Origin: an uncultured Helicobacteraceae bacterium
GTDB lineage: Bacteria > Campylobacterota > Campylobacteria > Campylobacterales > Helicobacteraceae
NCBI GenBank assembly: GCA_934668765.1
Contig: CAKUOH010000020.1
Location: forward strand, 1-40,473
Reading direction: 5' to 3'
DNA: 40,473 bases
Shown: one piece after another, positions 7,684 through 14,532 of the stretch
Numbering within the stretch: the first letter of the stretch is position 1
Layout: each line of letters opens with the position of its first letter
The notes under the pieces: generated by a model
Told to the model about the DNA's origin: nothing
Database searches by the model: none
Seen by the model: only the letters and a program-made list of their open reading frames with translations
Program-made: the position numbers and the translations under genes

Positions 7684-8346
7684 CTAGCGAATCTGACTTT
7701 TATTTACAATCCACGACATTAGCATTATCGCTAAAATCACCGCACACACGATATACGCCAAAAGGCAACATTGCGCCATATTGCCAAATTGCTGACTTGG
7801 GATTAGATACCACCCATCTGCGTAAAATTCCACAAAAGCCTTGCGAAATCCATCTAGCACCACACCTTCAGGTGGCGTAGAGTAGTCAAATCCGCAATCC
7901 CCTGTGGGTGCAAACCAGCTTGGAAACCACTTATCTAGCGGCAATCCAAAATCAAATTTCGCCTCTGTCGAGCAACCCTGCACACCAAAAATCGCATCTT
8001 CGCTGTGTGCTGCGTGATGAATCGCATTTAGCTTTACGCTAAACATTATCCCACGAATCACCCCATAAAACGCCAAAATATACGCGATGATTTTAAGTGC
8101 CACATTGCGCGGATTTATAAGTGCAAAAATCCCGCCTAATGCCATTACGATAAAGGCGTAGCGGATATAGACGCATTGCTCACAAGGGCGCATATAGCCA
8201 TACTCTTGGAATAAAAAGTGCGCCACTGCCACGAGTGCTAGGCACACAAATACCATTAGCCCCCAAAGAAATCGCATATCCTGCCACTTTGCAATCACAT
8301 TTATGGCACGATTTGCGCACGGGAATCTATCCATAAACTTTGCCAT
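7684..8346 (-). CDS. dsbI: DsbI-type membrane disulfide oxidase (DsbB family)
   Basis: Inner-membrane protein of the DsbB/DsbI family that reoxidises a periplasmic thioredoxin and passes electrons to quinone. It has about four or five membrane spans, the first at about residues 28-47. The first active-site pair is CEQC in the first periplasmic loop, after YGYMRP. The second pair lies in the long second loop, in VQGCSTE and PTGDCGF. I chose the ATG at 8346 (220 residues), which has AGGGG at good spacing; a GTG six bases earlier is too close to it. It follows the DsbL-like gene closely, and the DsbL/DsbI pairing with AssT is known from uropathogenic Escherichia coli. Confidence 0.88.
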   Translation of the reverse strand: MAKFMDRFPCANRAINVIAKWQDMRFLWGLMVFVCLALVAVAHFLFQEYGYMRPCEQCVYIRYAFIVMALGGIFALINPRNVALKIIAYILAFYGVIRGIMFSVKLNAIHHAAHSEDAIFGVQGCSTEAKFDFGLPLDKWFPSWFAPTGDCGFDYSTPPEGVVLDGFRKAFVEFYADGWYLIPSQQFGNMAQCCLLAYIVCAVILAIMLMSWIVNKSQIR

Positions 8347-8356
8347 AATCACGCCC

Positions 8357-9028
8357 CTATTTTTTTAGTAATTCTTTGATTTTGTCCTGCAAATCTTGCA
8401 TAGAAGTGATGGATTTTGTGTAAATCAAATACTTGCCATTTACTACAAACGCAGGAACGCCCTGCACTTTTGCCACTTCATAGCTAACTTCCCATTCTTT
8501 TAGCAAATCTTGGACGGCTTTGTCATTTAGTGCCTTTTCAAAGTCAGCTTTTGTAATTCCGCTTGAATCTAACCCCGTTTTTAGAAAAGATTCGGGGTCT
8601 TTGCCATTGCCCCAGCGGTTTTTCTTTGCGTGATATTCATCAAAATACGCGCTTTCGGCTTTGTGAAATGCACCATTGCTATCAAACATCGAAATTTTTG
8701 CCTTGCTATCTTGCACCATTGCTACTGCCAAAACTTGCGAAGCGATTTTGCCATAGTCGCCCTTTTGCTCTAAGTGATATGGCTTAAATGTTACGCCACT
8801 AGGCAAGGATTTTACAAGATTTGGAATGACTTTTGTGTATTTATAGCAAAACGGACAAGCATAGCTATACACTTCAATTAGCGTATTTTTAGCATTTGGA
8901 ATGGGATTTTTTAGCACTTCATAATCCACGCCTTCTTTAACTGCTGCATTTGCTAGATTTGCGCCAAGCACTGCTATACCGATGAAAACCATTATTTTGC
9001 GCAAACGCGCTATTTTTATGAAACTCAT
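8357..9028 (-). CDS. dsbL: DsbL/DsbA-type periplasmic thiol oxidase
   Basis: 223 residues with a signal peptide ending at about ANLANA (residue 28). The thioredoxin-fold active site is CPFC at residues 58-61, and the cis-proline loop is GVPAFVV. In Escherichia coli, DsbL has CPFC where DsbA has CPHC, so this is closer to DsbL, the oxidant dedicated to arylsulfate sulfotransferase. Two AssT genes stand 2.8 and 5.5 kb away. The ATG has a strong AAGGAG upstream. It may also serve other exported Cys proteins such as the Hcp-like protein at 4481-5173. Confidence 0.88.
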   Translation of the reverse strand: MSFIKIARLRKIMVFIGIAVLGANLANAAVKEGVDYEVLKNPIPNAKNTLIEVYSYACPFCYKYTKVIPNLVKSLPSGVTFKPYHLEQKGDYGKIASQVLAVAMVQDSKAKISMFDSNGAFHKAESAYFDEYHAKKNRWGNGKDPESFLKTGLDSSGITKADFEKALNDKAVQDLLKEWEVSYEVAKVQGVPAFVVNGKYLIYTKSITSMQDLQDKIKELLKK

Positions 9029-9161
9029 AATTTGCTCCTTAAAATTTTAATAACGCATAATTATGCACTTAACGCATAACAAAGGCATAACAAAATGGGG
9101 TTATTGCTAATGCTTTATTTTACGATATAATTGCGGTAGTTTATTTTAAAAGGAATCGTTT

Positions 9162-9428
9162 ATGATTGATTATGCAAAATATGAAAATGCTAGTGAAAAA
9201 GTCTTAGCAAGTGCATTTGCAAGGGCAAAGATTCAAGAGCAGAAATTGCAAGAAAAATTGCGTGAAAATGATGAATTTATGCGATTTTTATCAAACAAAA
9301 TTTCTAAAGAATATTACACGCTAGATGAACTATCCGCTAATGAAACGCTAGATAAATGGGCAAAGGCAAACCCAAAAGAAGCCAAAGAAGCAGAAAAAGA
9401 AGCTATGCAAGAAATGGGATTGCTTTAA
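9162..9428 (+). CDS. Putative antitoxin of a type II toxin-antitoxin pair
   Basis: 88 residues, acidic and helical, with a long charged central helix (FARAKIQEQKLQEKLREN) and a Lys/Glu/Ala-rich C-terminus (AKANPKEAKEAEKEAMQEM). No recognised DNA-binding motif. It is assigned by position: the stop codon abuts the ATG of a RelE/ParE-like toxin with no spacer, the usual antitoxin-first order. AAAGGAA precedes the start. It lies on the opposite strand from the dsb genes, sharing a 133-base divergent promoter region with dsbL. Confidence 0.65.
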   Translation: MIDYAKYENASEKVLASAFARAKIQEQKLQEKLRENDEFMRFLSNKISKEYYTLDELSANETLDKWAKANPKEAKEAEKEAMQEMGLL

Positions 9429-9710
9429 ATGCGCGTTTTAGTGCCAAAAAGCGTGGATAAATTTTTAGCTAAACAAGCAAGGGGTGATTCAAAAGGGATT
9501 GAAAAAGTTAGGATACTTTTAAGGCAACTTGAAATCATAGCAGAACCGACAAAAATGCCCAATGCAAAGAAAATGCAAAATTATAAGCATTTAGAAAATT
9601 GTTGGCGGTGGCGTATGGGGATTTATCGAATCATAGGGGATATAAACAACAATGAATGTATAATACAAATCATTGAAATTAGCACAAGGCAAGATGCGTA
9701 TGGTGGGTAA
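9429..9710 (+). CDS. RelE/ParE-family toxin
   Basis: 93 residues. The C-terminal half has the RelE/ParE strand pattern with an aromatic-Arg core: NCWRWRMGIYRIIGDIN followed by CIIQIIEISTRQDAY. The N-terminus (VLVPKSVDKFLAK) is the usual first strand and helix. Members of this fold either cleave mRNA on the ribosome or poison gyrase; the sequence does not say which. The ATG starts immediately after the antitoxin stop, so the two are translationally coupled. Confidence 0.8.
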   Translation: MRVLVPKSVDKFLAKQARGDSKGIEKVRILLRQLEIIAEPTKMPNAKKMQNYKHLENCWRWRMGIYRIIGDINNNECIIQIIEISTRQDAYGG

Positions 9711-9741
9711 TTTTTCACGCAATTATAGCGCAAAATTTGGC

Positions 9742-10566
9742 TTATGCGATTAGCGATTCAAGCGATTTTCGTAAAAGGGCATTTTTCCCCCCCCCCCGAC
9801 AAGTCTGCCCCCCCCCGTTTTGTCCGTGCTCTTGCGTATTTGAATCACACACAAGCATATAGCCCTCGCCTGAAATATTTATGATGATTGTGTCGTCTTT
9901 TAGTAGCTTTTTTAGGCGCACGATAGACATTCTCAAACTATCAATGGTAGATTCCATATCAAATACGCTAGATAGGATTCGCTCATAAGGCACGATGCGA
10001 TTGGCGTTTGCGTAAAGTAGCCAAAAGATTTTTTTGAGTTTGGGGGATAGATAAATGGGCTTATTGTCGATGTAAATCATCTCACTAGCGCACTCTATGG
10101 CGATTTTTTCGCTGATATAAACCACCTCGCAACTTTTCCGCAAAAGCGAAAAATGCGCCAAAATTATCTCTAATTCGCGCATATTATATGGGCTTGGCGA
10201 AGTGTGCGGGACATTTGCGATGGGTGCGAAAAACGATGACTTATGCAAATACGCAAAAATACAGCATTTAAAGCACTGCAAAATCAACAAATCCAAATCA
10301 CTATCGCTAATAATGATAAATTCTAATCGCGGATTGGCATATTTGGCTTCCTCGATGATATACAAATCCCTTGTCGTCTCAATCTCCACTAGCGCAATGT
10401 CATAAGATTCCTTGTAGCAGGTGGATAGAGCGGATTCGCTATCGTCTATGAAAATCTTAATGATATTTAAATCTTTGGCAAATTTAGCCTCAATCGCCTT
10501 TGCTAGTGCAAAATCGCGCATAATAAAAATGGCGTTTAGGGGAGCTAGACAATCGCGTAGTTTCAT
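9742..10566 (-). CDS. Atypical OmpR-type response regulator with poly-G-encoded C-terminus
   Basis: 274 residues. The N-terminal part (about 10-125) has receiver-like secondary structure: FIMRD strand, YDIALVEIE strand, LEFIIISDSD, and FAYLHKSSFF with the conserved Lys at 110. The usual phospho-acceptor Asp is replaced by Glu61 and the acidic pair at the start is reduced to a single Asp, so ordinary phosphorylation is unlikely. Residues about 155-240 form a winged helix of the OmpR/PhoB type (PIYLSPKLKKIFWLLYAN; DSLRMSIVRLKKLLKDD; ISGEGYMLV). The last 30 residues are encoded across G9 and G11 runs. It lies between the Dsb/TA genes and the outer-membrane/AssT genes and may regulate them; no sensor kinase is nearby. 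Confidence 0.75.
   Translation of the reverse strand: MKLRDCLAPLNAIFIMRDFALAKAIEAKFAKDLNIIKIFIDDSESALSTCYKESYDIALVEIETTRDLYIIEEAKYANPRLEFIIISDSDLDLLILQCFKCCIFAYLHKSSFFAPIANVPHTSPSPYNMRELEIILAHFSLLRKSCEVVYISEKIAIECASEMIYIDNKPIYLSPKLKKIFWLLYANANRIVPYERILSSVFDMESTIDSLRMSIVRLKKLLKDDTIIINISGEGYMLVCDSNTQEHGQNGGGQTCRGGGKNALLRKSLESLIA
9787..9797. repeat. C11 run inside the 3' end of the regulator gene
   Basis: Eleven C bases on the plus strand, read as G11 in the minus-strand regulator gene (Gly-rich codons near the C-terminus). A second run, C9 at 9808-9816, lies ten bases away. Length changes in either would shift the reading frame for only the last 20-30 codons. Confidence 0.9.
9808..9816. repeat. 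C9 run inside the 3' end of the regulator gene
   Basis: Nine C bases on the plus strand, three Gly codons in the regulator. Reading through by hand, adding or removing one base still meets a stop codon within about 60 bases in each frame. The run therefore would exchange the C-terminal tail rather than remove the protein. Confidence 0.9.
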
Positions 10567-10616
10567 TGTTTTTTCCTTTGAGATTCAGTAGGATTGCAAT
10601 GCTGTATTTTGAAATT

Positions 10617-10697
10617 CCCCCTCCCTTGCGCTAGGGTGGTGCAGGGGGTGGGTAATTTTTTTTAAATACCCCCAAACCCCTCCCGCAAGGGGAGGGG
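10617..10697. repeat. GC-rich inverted-repeat element (MITE-like)
   Basis: CCCCCTCCCTTGCG at 10617-10630 and CGCAAGGGGAGGGG at 10684-10697 match as inverted repeats at 12 of 14 positions and enclose a 53-base centre with its own GGGGG/CCCCC symmetry. The right part, AACCCC..CCGCAAGGG onwards into TTTTTAGATTC (10675-10708), is found again inside moaA at 18438-18473. The element occupies the short gap between the regulator start and the end of the outer-membrane protein gene. The 10677-10697 hairpin could also end transcription, but the repeat explanation is better supported. Confidence 0.6.
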
Positions 10698-10746
10698 CTT
10701 TTTAGATTCACGCAAATCTAAAATCACAAAAAATCGTCATTATACC

Positions 10747-11610
10747 CTAAAATGAAGCTGTGATTCGGCTTGTAAGTCTCCACACCTCTTTCCATTTGAC
10801 TTTTTGTGTGCTGTTTTGATATTGATTTACGACATCCCAAAAGAATCCTACGCCCCAAGCACTATTATGCAATTCTGGAATCTTTACAGAGAGCATAGGA
10901 CCTATGTATAGTGTATGTGAGCCGAATTTTGAATAGCCGTTATATAGATTTTTATATGGAACGGTATCCCAATTTAGCTCCAATCCTGTGTATAAGTAAT
11001 CATTGAATGCGTAGTGATAACCTGCTTTGATAAATAAATCTGGGTTATTTTTGTCTGTATTTGCGGTGGCATTAAAATCAAATATAAGCCTATGGGACAA
11101 ATAATCATAAGTTAGCCCCACGCCAAAACCAAAGCCCCAAAAGCCATTCATTCCGCTACTTGTAGGGATAGAAACAGAATAATTCGTAGCAACCATAAGC
11201 ATCGAATCGCCAAATTTTTCTGCCAAATGTTGCTTATGCGCCCACAAAATAGCTCTACCCACAGCACCATTTGTCGTGCGTTTGCCATTTTGAATTGTAA
11301 AATTCATCGGCACTTGAAGTGAAATATCCCATTGCTTACCCACGCCTACTCGAAGCACAGGCACAAACATATTGCGATAAGTTCTGTCTTGCGCATTTGT
11401 AGTCGAAAAGAAATTATAATTCAAAACAAGCGTAGGCACACCATCAGGAGCACTGCTACCACCAAAAAATGTGCTTACGCCATTGCCCGGCTTTGGCACT
11501 CCGCTACTTGCCACAGGTGCGCTAGATTCGCCATCTTCTTCTGCTAAAGCAGGTATCCATACAATCGCCACCATACTAAAAGCTAGTAACAAACCTTTTA
11601 GTTTTCTCAT
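10747..11610 (-). CDS. Putative outer-membrane beta-barrel protein
   Basis: 287 residues with a signal peptide ending near ALAEE (residue 24). The mature part alternates polar and aromatic residues as in beta-barrel strands, for example LVLNYNFFSTT, WDISLQVPMNFTI, MLMVATNYSVSI and LIFDFNATANT, and the last residue is Phe (RLTSRITASF), the usual outer-membrane insertion signal. It resembles the transporter-like barrels found beside aromatic-compound degradation genes, but I cannot name the family. It is divergent from the first AssT gene and shares its 188-base promoter region, suggesting a role in substrate or product passage for AssT. Confidence 0.7.
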   Translation of the reverse strand: MRKLKGLLLAFSMVAIVWIPALAEEDGESSAPVASSGVPKPGNGVSTFFGGSSAPDGVPTLVLNYNFFSTTNAQDRTYRNMFVPVLRVGVGKQWDISLQVPMNFTIQNGKRTTNGAVGRAILWAHKQHLAEKFGDSMLMVATNYSVSIPTSSGMNGFWGFGFGVGLTYDYLSHRLIFDFNATANTDKNNPDLFIKAGYHYAFNDYLYTGLELNWDTVPYKNLYNGYSKFGSHTLYIGPMLSVKIPELHNSAWGVGFFWDVVNQYQNSTQKVKWKEVWRLTSRITASF

Positions 11611-11798
11611 ATTTTATCCTTTGTATTGTATTTGTGTCTAGCACGGCGGAATTGTAAGGGATAGACATAACCTTTTTATAACTTTTTTGTGCGGATTTGC
11701 GCTATATTCGTAAAAAAATGCAATATTATTTATTTGTTATGGTGTGAAACTAAACTCACTTTTGCATTTTTTAAAATTCAATAAAAAGGAGACAAATT
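11611..11798. promoter_or_regulatory. Divergent promoter region between the outer-membrane protein and the first AssT gene
   Basis: The region holds two good ribosome binding sites pointing outward (AAAGGAT for the barrel protein, AAAAGGAGA for AssT) and several ATAAC/GTTAT half-sites (ATAACCTTTTTATAAC near 11668-11683 and GTTATGG near 11738). Similar ATAAC/GTTAT symmetry stands in front of the second AssT gene, which suggests common regulation. The binding protein is not known. Confidence 0.35.
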
Positions 11799-13694
11799 AT
11801 GTTTAGTGAAAAAATGCCCCACAGATTCGTGGGTAAAAAAATCGCTTCAAGCATAGTGCTTGCAAGTGTGTTAATTGTGGGTGTGCCTAGCGTAGCACTC
11901 GCAGCAGGTGGCGCAAGCGGACCAAAAGTCGGCTATGTCGCAGTAGGCAAAATAGGCGAAATTGTAGTGAATCCTTATGGAATCGCGCCTCTTACGGCAG
12001 TCATTAAAAACGGAGGCTATGTGCTACAAAACGCAAAAGTATCCGTAGAAGGTAAAAGAGGCGGACAAACTATTAGCTACAAAGTTAGCGATTCGCAGCT
12101 TAAAACACACGGCGGAATCCCAATCTTTGGGCTTTATGCAAACTACAAAAACCAAGTTAGCGTGGAATATGATAGGATTTTTGGTGGCAAAAAAGAGCGA
12201 ATCAAAGAAAAATATACTATCAACACCGCGCCAATCTATGGTGATGTAACGGGATTGCAAGAGGGTGGTGTATTTTTTAGCGAGGTTGATGTGAAAAAAG
12301 TTGATTCGGCATTTAAAAACAGACTTTATTTTATCAATCATTTAGCGCAAAATCCGCTTTCATCGCAAGCTGTGTGGAATAATCCAAGCGGTGGTGCGTT
12401 AGAATGGAATTTCGTTCCGCATAATTTCATCATCGACACAAAGGGCGAAGTGCGCTGGTATATGCTGCCCGATAAAATTTATGACAGAGAGTCTATTTAT
12501 CAAGCAGGACCTATGATGGGCTTTCGCCAAAACACTGACGGCGCACTTTCGTGGGGCTTTGGGCAACGATATGTGAAATATGACATTATGGGACGCGAAG
12601 TGTTTAATCGCCGTTTGCCTGTGGGCTATAATGACTATTCGCATTTTATGTATCCAGCCACCGCTGGTAAGGCTAAAGGACACTTTTTCTTGCGCGTGGC
12701 AAGTAGCAATTATAAGCGACCTGACAATAAAAATGTCCGCACCGTGCGTGATGTGATTTTGGAAGTCGATGAAAATGGCAAGGTTATTGATGATTGGAGA
12801 TTGTTTGAGATTTTAGACCCATATCGCGATACAAATGTCAAAGTCCTAGACCAAGGCGCAGTGTGCCTAAATATCGATGCAAGTCAGGCTGGGCATACTT
12901 TGAGCGCGGAAGATTTGGCAAAATTAGATGAAAGCGATAAATTTGGCGACATAGCAGGCACGGGAGCTGGGCGCAACTGGGCGCATGTAAATAGTGCCTT
13001 TTACGACCCAGAAGATGACTCTATCATCATCTCATCTCGCCACCAAAGCGCGATGATAAAAATCGGACGCGACAAAAAAGTAAAATGGATTGTAGGCGCA
13101 CACAAAGGGTGGAAAGAGCAGTTTAAATCCGCACTTTTGCAACCTGTGGATTCAAAGGGCAATAAAATCGTGTGCGATGATGAATATAGCAAATGCCCGG
13201 GTTATCTCAATAAAAATGGTGGATTTGATTGGACTTGGACGCAACATACAGCATTCAAAATCGATGCGAAGTCTAAAGGTGATATTTTGTATTTATCTGC
13301 CTTTGATAACGGCGATACACGCGGAATGGAGCAACCAACTTTCCCCACAGATAAATATTCTCGTGCCGTCATTTACAAAATAGACCAAAAGAAAATGACG
13401 ATTGAGCAAGTGTGGGAATATGGTAAAAATCGTGGCAATAAATGGTATTCGCCTATCACTTCAATCACAGAATTTATCCCCAAAACAAATTCTGTAACCG
13501 TGTATAGTGCGACTGCTGGGCTTGATATGACGCAATTTGCAAAAATGAAAGTTACGCCCATTTTGCAAGAATTTAAATGGAATCCAAAATCAAACGCACC
13601 CGAAAAAGAACCCAGCGTTGAGATTCAATTCCACGGAACGCCCATTGGCTATCAAGCACTGCCTTTTGATGTGGATTTGGCATTAGGGCAGTAG
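11799..13694 (+). CDS. assT: Arylsulfate sulfotransferase AssT, first paralogue
   Basis: Periplasmic enzyme that moves sulfate from an aryl sulfate to a phenolic acceptor without PAPS. 631 residues with a long N-region signal peptide ending near SVALA (residue 35). It has the small N-terminal domain followed by the six-bladed propeller. Catalytic residues expected from Escherichia coli AssT can be placed: His282 (YSHFMY), His396 (NWAHVN), Arg414 (SSRHQS) and the sulfated His483 (WTQHTAF). Cys459 and Cys466, shortly before that His, are the likely DsbL-formed disulfide. The start has AAAAGGAGA upstream. About three quarters of the positions look identical to the second copy by eye, which points to duplication. 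Confidence 0.95.
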   Translation: MFSEKMPHRFVGKKIASSIVLASVLIVGVPSVALAAGGASGPKVGYVAVGKIGEIVVNPYGIAPLTAVIKNGGYVLQNAKVSVEGKRGGQTISYKVSDSQLKTHGGIPIFGLYANYKNQVSVEYDRIFGGKKERIKEKYTINTAPIYGDVTGLQEGGVFFSEVDVKKVDSAFKNRLYFINHLAQNPLSSQAVWNNPSGGALEWNFVPHNFIIDTKGEVRWYMLPDKIYDRESIYQAGPMMGFRQNTDGALSWGFGQRYVKYDIMGREVFNRRLPVGYNDYSHFMYPATAGKAKGHFFLRVASSNYKRPDNKNVRTVRDVILEVDENGKVIDDWRLFEILDPYRDTNVKVLDQGAVCLNIDASQAGHTLSAEDLAKLDESDKFGDIAGTGAGRNWAHVNSAFYDPEDDSIIISSRHQSAMIKIGRDKKVKWIVGAHKGWKEQFKSALLQPVDSKGNKIVCDDEYSKCPGYLNKNGGFDWTWTQHTAFKIDAKSKGDILYLSAFDNGDTRGMEQPTFPTDKYSRAVIYKIDQKKMTIEQVWEYGKNRGNKWYSPITSITEFIPKTNSVTVYSATAGLDMTQFAKMKVTPILQEFKWNPKSNAPEKEPSVEIQFHGTPIGYQALPFDVDLALGQ

Positions 13695-13867
13695 GATTTT
13701 GTGAATCTGCTTTGATGAAGTAATTTCGTTATGGCGGATTCGTTGTAACTCTTTAAAAAACTCTTAAATTCCTCTAAATTTGCATAAACTCTAGCGAATC
13801 GAAAGATTTGCTAGAGTGGATTTGCGCAATTTCTAAAATAATTTACTATGAATTATATGCAATAATA
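13695..13867. terminator. Hairpin region after the first AssT gene
   Basis: GAATCTGC just after the stop codon (about 13701-13708) faces GCGGATTC (about 13734-13741), an imperfect inverted repeat that could end transcription. The remaining bases to the end of the convergent toxin gene show no gene. There is no clear T run directly after the hairpin, so termination is uncertain. Confidence 0.3.
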
Positions 13868-14125
13868 TCAATCATAAACTTTACTTCTATGTGCTATATC
13901 AATGGCATAAATCATCAATTCGTTTTCGATAATCTCACACACTATGCGATAATCTCCCACGCGATACCGCCAAAATCCAGCAAAATTCCCCACTAATGCC
14001 TTGCCTCTATCGCGGGGATTTTCTAGTGTTTGCAACTCTTGCGTGTAAACTTTAATGCGCTTTTGAATCGCGCTATCCAACTTTTTAAACTGCTTTTGTG
14101 CCTTTTTAGAATATACAAAACGCAT
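13868..14125 (-). CDS. RelE-family mRNA interferase toxin
   Basis: 85 residues with the full RelE/YafQ pattern: an N-terminal strand and basic helix (FVYSKKAQKQFKKLD), a second helix, the loop LVGNFAGFWRYRVGDYRIVCEI, and a last strand with a basic-aromatic end (AIDIAHRSKVYD). Family members cut mRNA in the ribosomal A site using Arg/Lys/Tyr residues of this loop and tail. Start overlaps the antitoxin stop by one base (TAATG). The pair sits between the two AssT copies and is on the opposite strand. Confidence 0.88.
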   Translation of the reverse strand: MRFVYSKKAQKQFKKLDSAIQKRIKVYTQELQTLENPRDRGKALVGNFAGFWRYRVGDYRIVCEIIENELMIYAIDIAHRSKVYD

Positions 14126-14343
14126 TAGATTCCTAGCTGTCTGTAAAACTCATCAGCTTCTATGCCTATGTCGCCTTCTAATCTATCTTTGCGCCCTTTT
14201 ATTGCTATGGCTAAATCTTCTAAATCCTCCAAATACGCTTCCAAAGCCTCTTGCATAAGTTTTTCTTTAGAAATGTCTTGTTTTTTGGCAAAGTAATTAT
14301 ACGCATCTTGCAATTCTTGTGGCAACTCCAAAACTACGCCCAT
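14125..14343 (-). CDS. RelB/ribbon-helix-helix-type antitoxin
   Basis: 72 residues. The first half fits a ribbon-helix-helix DNA-binding fold: a short strand (VVLELPQELQDAY) then helices (DISKEKLMQEALEAYLEDL). The C-terminal half is acidic and probably wraps the toxin (GDIGIEADEFYRQLGI). Its GxxL/ISKEKLMQEALEAYLEDLED helix is like the short DUF6290-type antitoxins often paired with RelE toxins. AAAGGAG precedes the start. It likely represses its own promoter in the 189 bases shared with assT on the other strand. Confidence 0.82.
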   Translation of the reverse strand: MGVVLELPQELQDAYNYFAKKQDISKEKLMQEALEAYLEDLEDLAIAIKGRKDRLEGDIGIEADEFYRQLGI

Positions 14344-14453
14344 TATTGCTCCTTTGAATTTTGTCGCAAAATTGTAGCATAGTAATGCAAAGATTTGGCT
14401 ACTTTTAGCTAATAATATTTATTTTTGCGCGATTCGTGTAAAAAGTGCGTTTT

Positions 14454-14481
14454 TATAATTTTGTTATAGATTTTTTATAAC
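14454..14481 (+). promoter_or_regulatory. Promoter and candidate operator for the second AssT gene
   Basis: TATAAT at 14454-14459 is a consensus -10 box about 73 bases before the start codon. Immediately after it lies a palindrome, GTTATA (14463-14468) facing TATAAC (14476-14481) with a seven-base centre. A protein bound there would block this promoter. No good -35 box is seen. Similar ATAAC half-sites precede the first AssT gene. Confidence 0.45.
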
Positions 14482-14532
14482 GACATTTTAGAATCCCATC
14501 GCATTTCAAAACAAACTTAAAGGAGGCTAAAA

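Noticed and set aside
9787..9816. The two C runs as an on/off switch of the regulator
   Set aside because: Reading all three frames by hand shows a stop within about 60 bases in each, so only the tail changes.
10677..10697. GC-rich hairpin as a dedicated terminator
   Set aside because: It is part of a larger repeat with a copy inside moaA, so repeat origin explains it better, although it may still stop transcription.
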